From the NCBI GenBank assembly GCA_032158295.1, contig CM063256.1, positions 17,566,284 to 17,630,283 on the forward strand: 64,000 nucleotides of DNA, in the 5' to 3' direction. A program made the position numbers and the translations under genes. Under the pieces are notes generated by a model. That model did not search any database, was not told the DNA's origin, and worked only from the letters and a program-made list of their open reading frames with translations. Origin of the DNA: Pycnopodia helianthoides (Eukaryota; Echinodermata; Asteroidea; Forcipulatida; Asteriidae). Of the stretch, positions 54,956 to 64,000 are shown piece after piece. Positions within the stretch are counted from its first letter, which is position 1, and each line of letters begins with the position of its first letter.

Positions 54956-57900
54956 TAAAAATGCGTTTACTTTGTTTCAAATTGTACAATTGTTTAAGTA
55001 CCTTTGAGTGAATCTCTAACTGATGTTGGAATGCAAGCAATATTGCTGTTATGCAGATAAGTGAATGACAAAATATTTACAGAGAGGTGCCTTTATTAGC
55101 GATTCGTCATTTCTGAAAGACATCATGGGTAAGAATTATCCTATATCTGGTCCCTCATGGATGGATAGATCAGTACGATCGGAATATTTAGCAAACTAGT
55201 CTGTCGAGTTGTGTCTCCGAGAGTTCGTGGATTCCGGTGAGTCCATCCAGAGCATGGATCCAGTGGGTAAATTACACTTAAACAAAAAATAGGAGATACG
55301 TGTCACCATACTCGTGAATTTAACACAAGATGTAGGCTATTCATACTTGAATTTTAAACAACGGAAAACTCCCGGGAAATAGCTAATACCTAGAAAATAG
55401 CAACCCCTACTTGGAGGGGCGGGGTAGGGTTCCCTGCGCTGCAGTATGACAATCAAAAGCGTCTGTCCCCTGGTCGCACAGTCAACCCCTGTACGGTGTG
55501 AAATTGCGTGTAAAACTAATTTGGCTGCTCACAAACTCTTCTAACATGGGACCATTAGACCCAGAAACATAACACACAAAAGAAAAAATGTTCCTGGATG
55601 GTAAGCACGCTCAGTTGCAAAAAATAAAAATGTTAACAAAATCAAACTTTTTTCATTTTTTTTTGCACTGCTTTCCAGTGCTTACCAGTCTTCTGAGAAA
55701 CAAGATATCTTATTTGCTTGGCCTACCCGAAACCACAATATGCACCTGGTGTCTGCCTGATGTCTGGAACAGTGACAGGATGATTGATTGCCCCAAGTAA
55801 CAGCGGCTAGATCTAAGACCTTGGAGCAGGTCAATGGGGTTAGGGTTTAAAGCCTCAAGGGAATTATATGGGGCTTCGAAGTTAAAGGTGACTGTAGGTC
55901 GAAGACTAACCCCGAGCTAATCCTGCTGGTACTAGTGCTATCCGGCTATGGTCCATTGAGGAACTTTAAAAAAAAACGTGATTTTTGACTGTACCGTTAA
56001 TGAGTAAACATAATTTGTTTACAACGGTACAGTCGATTCCTGCGCGATACTGCAGCGAAGTGTTGATGTTTTTAGAGTGCTACCTGGATCCACTTGACCA
56101 TATTTCAACTACTCCGGACGCTCAGTCACACTTTAAAAACTACTGGGTCAGAATTGACACGGATACCGCGGTGCCTGAACCATTTATGTGTAAAAACAAA
56201 ACCACAAGAAAAGGGTCGAAATGACCCAGAACTCGAGTTAAAACCCCTTTCCGGGTTAGCCTGAGCCAGTGATGGTTCAAGCACCCGAGGACCCGCAAAA
56301 TGGGTCAATTTTGACCCGGGAGTTTTATAGAATGCATAAATTGAGATGATGTGAATATTGATTTAGTGTTTTAAGTAAAGCTGTATAACATGCCATTGTT
56401 TTAGATTTTCTGTTAGAATAAAATTCGTTCAAAATTATTTCATGAAAAAAGTTGTTTTATGTGAGATCTCCTTATGAGTAACCAAACTTTAAGGCTACCA
56501 GGTAGTCGGGGCAGTCTTTGAAACATAATGATATAGAAAAATAGTAATAATATAGAGAAGTACCAATTTTTAAAGACCCTAACTACAACCAGTTCAAGTA
56601 AATAGCATATCTTCTTATGCGAACCGTCAAATCAAAGATCTTTTGTCCATGAATTTCACTGCATTACATACACAAAGTAGTACTTAATTAATAATTATAC
56701 TAGGTAAATTAAATGCAAGTTCAACTATTTCTTAGCAATCCAATACATGCGTGAAAATCACTGCATTACAACCAAGTAGATAATTAACATACTTGATGAA
56801 TTAACCGCAAGTTCAATAAATCATGAATAGTACATTCACGAGGGTTTCTACAAACACAAGTTGCCTCATAAAACATTCTGAATTAAATCATAACTCTTTA
56901 GTGATTCAATATTCCATACCTTCAATAAAATAACTTTGTCGTCGCTTTGGTGAGTTGCCTGATAGTATACTATGAGCCTCACAGCCACATCTGTGGTCGG
57001 GATATAACTGAAGACGAAATATGTCAAACATTCTGATAATTGATAATTAAGTGCAAAACGAGCAACAAGAAAAATGTGATTCACCAGAAAATTCATTATC
57101 AGATGTCTTCCTATGGTCTTGAAAATACCGGTACAATATTTAAAATTGAAAACACTTGGCTTGCATTGGGTATTTCTTCAAATGGTTCATGAATTTATAT
57201 TTAATTAAGAACGGCGCAATGGAATAGTTGTTCAATTTTGACCAGTTGCCATTTTCTCACATGAAACATTATACCGCCATATTTCTTCAGCATTTCTACT
57301 AACAATCTTCTGCCGTGAATTTGAGGCAACGACTGCTCTGCAGGAGTACCAGTTTTAACTTGTTCTAATTACGAAATTTAAGGCACTCTAAAGTTACACA
57401 TATAGTATTATACAACAGCATGTATGAGTGTTTGTTACAATTATTATATTGTACTTGTTCAACTCACCAATTCGTCGCCTGAACGCCATATTGTTGCCCG
57501 GGGAGTGTTAAAATTTATAATTTAGTCCCCAGAAGTCGCAACGTATAAAAACTAATTTGGCTGAACTTAACGAACTAAGGAAACTGAAACATAACGGTTC
57601 CCTACCTGTCGATCTTGAAGTCGACCTGTCATATTGAAGGCAAGTGCAGGAATAAACCCACAAGTCCAAAAACAGGAATATACTTTCCATGCTAATTTGC
57701 TGCAGGTATTTCAGCATGACGTCCAGTCATATTCAAATGCCTATTGGGTCCCCGTGCTCAGGAATTTACTTTATTACCAATTAAAGGATTATTCTCCGAG
57801 TGGACCTATTATCTCACACATTCCAATTCTACCTTCATCGCAACTTGGTATTTAATTTATGGATGATGTGGCGTTCACAAATAACTTAAAACACTTTCTA

Positions 57901-58315
57901 TTACCTAACCAATGACCTTCGGGGTCAGCTGGTTACAGTAAGTTTAATCACATTCGATGATCATGCTCCCACTGGTTTCCAGTTTAAATTGGATAAAAGT
58001 CTAACTGCTTCTAATTACTCAGGTATGTGCCCCCACCCCTCTTTTATTATATATCACTCCCCTGTACGCCGAAGACTTACAGGTGACGTCAATAAAACTC
58101 GCCAAAGACAGTTACAATCTTCAGTTTTTCCAAAATTCTGTGTATCTACGAGAGGGTATAAAACATGATTGAAATACTTAAATGAATCAAGCCCGCGAGA
58201 ACGGAAGGGGGGTTCTGTGGGTGCTGCAACACCACAAACGTTTTGGATCAGGGTGCTGGAATAATACTAAGTCAAACCTTAATACTTTGTGTATTTATTT
58301 TTCATAAATTCACCC
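54956..58315. other. non-coding stretch with one strong cruciform candidate
   Basis: A hairpin of 12 bp (GACTGTACCGTT) plus an inner 7 bp stem (GTAAACA) lies at 55987-56034. Acceptor-led short frames at about 55679-55800, 56037-56224 and 57706-57855 are possible exons but carry no recognisable domain, so I do not call them. Confidence 0.4.
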
Positions 58316-58881
58316 TTAAGCAGCGTCGGGCCTGGTTAGTACTTGGACGGGAGACCTCCTGGGAATACCGGGTGCTGTAGGCTAATACTTTACAATAAGC
58401 ACTTACAATTAATTGGTCATTTGTCTACGGCCATACAACGTTGAAAACACCAGTTCTCGTCTGATCACCGAAGTTAATCAGCGTCGGGCCTGGTTAGTAC
58501 TTGGACAGGAGACTTCCTTGAAATACGTAGGCTAATATTTTTTTTTTGAGAGGCTGATTCTTTGCATCACTTTGAGGAAAAGAGTTACACTTTAGCATTT
58601 ACAATTAAATATGTTTTTTGTCTACGGCCATACTACATTGAAAACACCGGTTCTCGTCTGATCACCGAAAGTAAGCAGCGTCGGGCCTGGTTAGTACTTG
58701 GACAGGAGAATACCTTGGAATACCAGGTGCCGTAGGCTAAGAAAAAATTTTGAGGGAGGCTGATTCTTGGTATCATTTAGAGGAAAAGTGTTAAGCACAT
58801 ACTTTAGCACATACAAGCAATTGGTCATTTGTCTACGGGCATACTACATTGAAAACACCGGTTCTCGTCTGATCACCGAAC
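58316..58881 (+). pseudogene. tandem cluster of four degenerate 5S rRNA copies
   Basis: Copies lie at 58316-58384 (3' half only), 58423-58534, 58620-58739 and 58831-58881 (5' half only). Each full copy starts 'gtctacggccata' and contains 'gtcgggcctggttagtactt' with 'ggagac', the internal control region of 5S genes recognised by TFIIIA, ending 'gtaggcta'. T-runs follow some copies, as in pol III terminators. Differences from the animal consensus in the 5' stem and 3' half, and one ~10 base loss, make them unlikely to yield functional 5S rRNA. The last copy is cut by the repeat that begins at about 58882. Confidence 0.88.
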
Positions 58882-59769
58882 CATCGGGGAAGCAACATGG
58901 TGAAAATAATCTCCACATATTCCAAATATGGTCATAACTTTTTTCAATGGGCCAATAAAGCCAATATTCCATGCAATCCCGCCCCTGGTATACACCACAA
59001 GCCTGTAGACTCCCATTGGCCAGGCTATAACCACTGCCGAGTTAAACATTTTGAATGACAGCAGCCGGTACCCCAAGGGGCGACAATGTTCTTGAGCAGT
59101 AACTGGATATCTTAGTGAGATATTCCAAATATAGTCATACCTTTTTTTAATGGGCCAATTAAGCCAATATTCAATGTAATCCTCACCCCTGGTATACACC
59201 ACAAGCCTGTAGACTCCCATTGGCCAGGCTATAACCACTGCCGAGTAAGGAGTAATGAACGACAGCAGCCCCAAGGGACGGCAATGTCCTTGGGAATAGT
59301 AACTGGATATCTTAGAGAGCCAACTCATTGTGCCATTATCACTGTGTGTCAACCCTGTGCCGCCCAGAGCTAAAACAGGTCGTAAATTACACACACTCCT
59401 GGCCCAGACAAAAGCCTTGTGGGGATTAAAATTGCTTCTGGGCTTGCAGGAGGGGGTTATTGACCTACAAAATTGACTGGTGAAAACTTTCTCCACGTGG
59501 AGACACCTAGCAAATTCAAATGGCCCGCGGCTGCGAGGGTTAAATAAACGGAAAACTCTGAAAAAGTCAAACATGTAGAAATACCTGTAGCATGCCATAT
59601 TTACAAATATTCGCAATTTTAAAACAATAATTTTCGTATTCGGCACCAAGCTGAGCCCGGACGTCATTACCATACACTGCGATATGCCCTTGTTTCTTGG
59701 GTGCCTGGTCGGCCCCGTTTGGATGTGCACGACCCCAAAATTTGATCGACCTTGGCCCCAAACTAACAC
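58873..59769 (-). other. 298-codon open frame over a repeat; probably not a gene
   Basis: The frame is the second-longest open reading in the window. Residues about 165-285 consist of two copies of a ~68-residue block with 'SAVVIAWPMGVYRLVVYTRG', mirroring a 205 bp tandem DNA duplication (58916-59120 and 59121-59316). It has no signal peptide, known domain or splice context, and it begins on the 5S-derived sequence. I read it as a repeat family with fortuitously open sequence, although conservation of the open frame through both copies is curious. Alternatives are a lineage-specific coding repeat or part of an unknown element. Confidence 0.4.
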
Positions 59770-59939
59770 ATATGGAGAAAAAATTACTTCGTTGTCATGG
59801 CAATTATTTACCTAGCCTATAACTCACAACTGCGACCTTGACCTTTGACCTCTTCACACCTAAACAATCCAAATGTTCCATTCCCCAAGGGTAGTCCTCA
59901 ACCTAATACAAGTACAATTCACCCTAGAATAGTTCGAGA

Positions 59940-60180
59940 CCATTCTATGCGCATCGGGCCGAGCGGAAATGAACACCGGACTCAAGCTTTGGTGTTTCTG
60001 ATCAGCAGCGTGTGGGTTCGATTCCCACTTGTGACATTTGTGTCCTTAAGCAAAGCACTTAACCATCGTTGCTTTTCCTTCGGATGGGATGTAAAGCCGT
60101 AGGTCCCGTGTGTTGTGTAATGCACTTAAAATAACCCTATGCCCGGACGTCGTAAGGCAATGACAAAACCCTTTTAGCAT
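59940..60180 (+). mobile_element. tRNA-derived SINE (SURF1-like), near-intact head
   Basis: The head resembles tRNA-Leu: 'gggccgagcggaaatgaac', 'ccggactcaagctttggtgt' and the B box 'tgggttcgattccca'. The body is 'cttaagcaaagcacttaacc' and 'cggatgggatgtaaagccgt'. It matches the SINEs at 41.7 and 52.1 kb. Confidence 0.75.
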
Positions 60181-60199
60181 AATTGGCTGAGGGGTAAAA

Positions 60200-60930
60200 T
60201 ACGGACTAACAGTGAGATCCAAATTTTTGAAAGGTATGTTGAAGTGATGACATTCCCACCAATTGGTATCCCCTGGAGATATACAGTTATTGGGGCCTGA
60301 GTATCTACAACCACAGTCTCAGTAAAGTAGCGACCAAAACCTGTTTGCCCACCACTTTGAGAAAACAAGAATTCAGAGAATAATATTGAATCTATCATCC
60401 CTCTTCAATGTACATGCTTTCCTAATATCTTTGTAAGGCTTTATTATTTGTCTTATTAATTATTATTATTATTTTATTTATAGCATATTAGCTCCATTTG
60501 GCCAAGTGTTCTTACTCCCTTTTTCTTGACTGAGCAAAGCTCAATATTTTATCAAGGCAAATTGTGTTCATAATGGCTGATAACCAAACCATGCATATTG
60601 GCAAGCGTTTGATGAGCATTTTACAACGTATACAATTAATGATTCATACCCATTTCAATATACTACACAAGCAGAGACTATGGTTTTGTAGGCGTTTAGT
60701 TACTAGGAATGACGATAAATTAATTGAAGAAAACAACTTGATCTGCTAAGCTTGTAATAGGTTGGATTGAAATGTTGTAAAAATCTACAAGATCCTTCAG
60801 CTGATATAACACTTTCCGTACTTACCTAATGACTTATAAATTTTCAACTTCATCTACTCTAGTAAGGAAATTAGTCAGAGCAAAGCATTCATGGCACACA
60901 AGAGATCAAAGTCATGAATCTGTTGGATTA
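60200..60930. repeat. first copy of a ~750 bp direct duplication
   Basis: It aligns with 61545-62270 over 'gatccaaattttt', 'aaagtagcgaccaaaacctg', 'gctgagcaaagctcaatatt' (here 'actgagc'), 'aaccatgcatattggcaagc', 'aacttgatctgctaagcttg' and 'agcaaagcattcatg'. No coding frame is maintained across both copies. Confidence 0.88.
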
Positions 60931-61032
60931 ATATTATGTCGACATTTTACAATTCAGTATTCCAGTCATGTTTTGCAACATTATTGCCAATAGACACAAC
61001 AAGCTATTTGAGGGATGGATCTAACGGACTGA

Positions 61033-61066
<34 letters not shown>

Positions 61067-61544
61067 TTTGTTGTTGTTGTTTTTTTTTGGGGGGGGGTAT
61101 TTTAAAAGCTTTTATGAGCTTGTCTTTGAGGCAAAAGTAATCTTGAATGCTATCAAATTTATGAACTTATTTTTTGTTAATTACTAAGATTTATAGTGAC
61201 AAAAGTTGTTGAAATACTTGATTTTCCCGCAAGTATAATTTTAGATATTTGCTGTGAGCTTAAACAATTAGATTTTATTTAGCATCTTGTTCATTGTAAG
61301 CAATTTGGTGCTTTGAATTGGGATCTTGGGATCCAAGATTTAGAAAGCTTGTTGAAGTGATAACAATTCTACCATTTTGTAATCCCTGGAGTTATAGATT
61401 TCAAGGAGATTCCCGGAACACTATCAACAGCACTAAAAAGTAAACAAAAGAAATAACTGCTCTGCGAGGTTGTTGATTTTTACACCAGGATAAAGATAAA
61501 TAACACACACACACAATTTAAAAAAAATATAAGAAAAATTACTC
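60931..61544. other. non-coding spacer with a (TTG)n tract
   Basis: (TTG)n at about 61036-61080 is followed by a T/G run. A third, partial copy of the start of the flanking duplication lies at 61322-61375. Confidence 0.5.
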
Positions 61545-62270
61545 AAAGTACGATCCAAATTTTTTAAAGGTATGTTGAAATGATGACATTTCCAAAAGTT
61601 GATAACCCCTGGAGATATTGGTGTGTTGGAGCTTTTGAGTACCTACAAGCGCGGTGCTAATAAAGTAGCGACCAAAACCTGTTTTTGACAAAGCTCTTAA
61701 TAATTCAGAGAATAATATTTAATTTCCCATCCCTCTTCAATATACGAGCTTACCTAATATATTTGAAAGGCTTGATTTTTCTTATTATTTTTTATTTTTT
61801 ATATTTTTTTTTTTTAGCAATTAGGCTCCATTAGGCCAATTGATCTAACTATCTTTGTCATGGCTGAGCAAAGCTCAATATTTTATCAAGGCAAAGACCT
61901 AGCTGTATTGTATTCATAATGGCTGATTATCAAACCATGCATATTGGCAAGCGTTTGATGAGCGTTTTACCACGTATACAATTAATTATTCACACCCATT
62001 TCAATATACTGTACAAGACCGGACTTAGCAGACTATGGTTCTTGTAGGCATTAGTCACTAGGCATGATAAAAAAAAATTTTTAAGAAAACAACTTGATCT
62101 GCTAAGCTTGTAATTGGTTGGATAAAAATGTCGTAAAAATCTACAAGATCCTTCAGCCGATACAACATTTCCCATACCTACATAACGACGGTATAAGTTT
62201 CAACTTCATCTACTCTTATATAAGGAAGTTAGTCAGAGCAAAGCATTCATGACTTACTACTGATCAAAGT
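61545..62270. repeat. second copy of the ~750 bp direct duplication
   Basis: See 60200-60930. A FReD leader-exon copy begins 60 bp after its end. Confidence 0.88.
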
Positions 62271-62329
62271 CATTGTGAATATGTTGGATTTTTTATTTAT
62301 ATTATTATTACAAAAACATAGATGTGACA

Positions 62330-62530
62330 GTGAAGAAAATTTTGCGTGATTTTGTTTCCCTAATTCTGACACTCACTTTGGCCGTGATTTTCTACGTCCT
62401 GCCCCTGAAGGGAGAAATGTGAATTACATTGATCTCTGCAGTTGATGGAGAAAACTTGGCGGCTTTACAGAAAAAGGGCATTCTCCAGTTTCAGATCAAC
62501 CTGTCGCAGAGAGTCACCCCTACAACAGGA
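62330..62530 (+). pseudogene. FReD leader-exon copy, well preserved but with a stop
   Basis: From 62330 the frame VKKILRDFVSLILTL, then AVIFYVLPLKGEM, is nearly the same as the functional leader. It ends at a TGA (62420-62422) where the intact exon has a cysteine codon. Beyond it 'ISAVDGENLAALQK' is still in frame, followed by a one-base shift. The ATG-containing first codons are lost ('gatgtgacagtgaagaaaat'). This is the best-preserved decayed copy. Block U is not present upstream; the 61.5-62.3 kb duplication takes its place. Confidence 0.85.
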
Positions 62531-64000
62531 AATTCGAATTCAAACTTTACATTTCCCGAACCATACATGTCACGAAGTCGTAATCTCTGTGCTTTCTAGT
62601 ACCTTGCTACAAAATTGTAATCTTATTCAAGATATGACCACACTTTGACCTTTTCTTACACGTACATGGAACGAAAAGGTAAAATGCGTGGCTCAATTTT
62701 CGCTGAAAGATTTTATGTTCAAAATAATGGTTCTCTGAACGAGTTTTTAATGAAAGCTGTTTCCAAAAAAATAATTAATAAATACAAAAAGTTTTGCATA
62801 TTAAACGCCATTAAAAAAAGTTGAATTAAAAATTATGTACTGTGCACAATATCGTTCGTGCATGGCTAATGGACGTGAAATAATGATGGAATCCCGACAA
62901 TAATTTATTTTAACTACTTGGTCAATATATTTCTTACAAACGTGTTTTATCCTGGCTTAATCCTGAGAAACTCATATTTTCGGCTGGAATCACAAGATAA
63001 CCTATATCTGCACAAACTGCACTGTATTTTTTTTTTTTTTTTTCAAGAGCAATAAAAGCTAGAAATTGAAAAGTCGTAGACTTAAGTTAATCTGTTATGA
63101 TTGTTTTTTATTGTCTATAGTTACCAATGTGTTGTGAATATAAACGCAAAATTGCAATGACTTATAGTTTTGTAGCTGGTTTATTAAAACAATCATTTGG
63201 TACGTGGTTGATGGGTATCGGTATGGCAAGTATCTGCTCCCCTTTCATTTCATTCAACTGTAGGCTTCTCTTGAAGGACAAACAAATGCTCCAACCGCAT
63301 TTACAACTGTCTTACATCTGCTAAAAAAAAGTAGACTGTGATTTTACCGCTAGGTGGAAAACAAAATTAATCATTAAACTTACTAATCTAATTGGATGGT
63401 ACTTTTACTGTATACAAAAATAAAGAAATATATAAAAAAGCTTGACGTTTGGACCCAAGCAGAGTCCTTCTTGATAGCTAAATGACAACACGGCGCGCAT
63501 TACTGGTATACTGGTTTAGCAATAAGCAGTGAAGTGGAAACAGAGAGACCGGAGGTAGAGGCAGAAAGAACGCGAAGGATGAACAACGAAGAGGGAGACA
63601 TTAGGGGGGGTAGAGGTTGGAAACACAAATGACAGAATTTAAGGTGGGAATATACAGAGAAAAGGTGATTAAATAGTGAATGAGACAGACTGAAAAGGGG
63701 GATGTCTGCGGGAAATAAGTCAATGTAAATATAACAAATAAAATAGTAGTAATTTCCTTCGTGGATGTTCAGATCATAGGGTTGATTGGTCTTGGGGCGC
63801 CTTATCCATAGTTTCTCCCTATTCTGAAGATTTTTTGTTGGTTTTTTAATTATTTGTTCACACGAAGATACATGCACTTTTTTAGCGCTGGCTATAGCCC
63901 TGCGAGCTGAGGCTCCCAATTATAATATAGCTAGACAACTAAAGCCTTCATTGGAAGGTACTTTTTAATAATAAGGGCAATTAAGAGTGTGTGGGGGTGA
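62531..64000. other. non-coding stretch to the window end
   Basis: 62860-62960 is similar to the reverse complement of 8620-8730. A T-run is at 63029-63043. 'aagcttgacgtttggaccca' at 63438 looks like the end of a common interspersed repeat. The 139-codon minus-strand frame at 63919-63500 has no recognisable domain. Confidence 0.4.

Noticed and set aside
55588..55800. Acceptor-led frame with CTWCLPDVW
   Set aside because: A short frame, no family recognised and no donor or partner exon; not enough to call.
63500..63919. 139-codon minus-strand frame
   Set aside because: It has low-complexity purine-rich DNA on the plus strand and no domain; likely chance.

Overview
This is a eukaryotic, AT-rich, repeat-dense window, almost certainly from an echinoderm; a sea star is my best guess. 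The guess rests on spliced fibrinogen-domain (FReD) genes, deuterostome-type tRNA-derived SINEs, a degenerate 5S rRNA cluster and many MITEs whose termini I associate with sea-star genomes. No search was run. Long ORFs are rare and real coding sequence is split into short exons.

Layout. 0-2.7 kb: diverged tandem repeats, a MITE, then two exons of a secreted-protein gene on the minus strand (2490 to 1971, continuing off the left edge). 2.7-4.75 kb: a 5'-truncated L1/Tx1-like LINE lying just upstream of that gene. 6.2-8 kb: a MITE and a decayed tyrosine-recombinase plus SGNH-hydrolase element. 10-10.9 kb: a broken retrotransposon gag. 11.2 kb: a fold-back MITE. 13.05-14.31 kb: a DNA transposon with ~220 bp inverted ends, a 9 bp target duplication and a captured RecQ-like helicase fragment. 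15.4-23.9 kb: the best gene, a four-exon FReD lectin-like gene on the minus strand whose exon phases join cleanly into 281 residues. Its 6.4 kb first intron holds MITEs and two antisense copies of the promoter plus leader exon of the 2.4 kb gene. 26.3-30 kb: a nested inverted duplication of the FReD leader exon and its upstream region. 32.6-35.5 kb: MITEs and a large inverted pair. 38.2-43.6 kb: a coiled-coil pseudogene followed by a broken FReD terminal exon on the same strand. 47.2-48.8 kb: a 73 bp satellite. 49.6-51.05 kb: a (CA)n/158 bp composite array. 51.5-62.3 kb: SINEs, duplications, a possible terminal exon and degenerate 5S copies. 62.3 kb: a fourth FReD leader-exon copy.

How it fits together. 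The theme is repeated duplication of short promoter plus signal-peptide-exon modules of two secreted-protein families, scattered around one apparently intact FReD gene. The two families share an upstream block and, relative to it, their leader exons point in opposite directions. This suggests an ancestral divergent module that has been copied, inverted and broken many times. FReD proteins in invertebrates are often secreted recognition lectins, so this looks like a rapidly turning-over lectin locus; that functional reading is inference.
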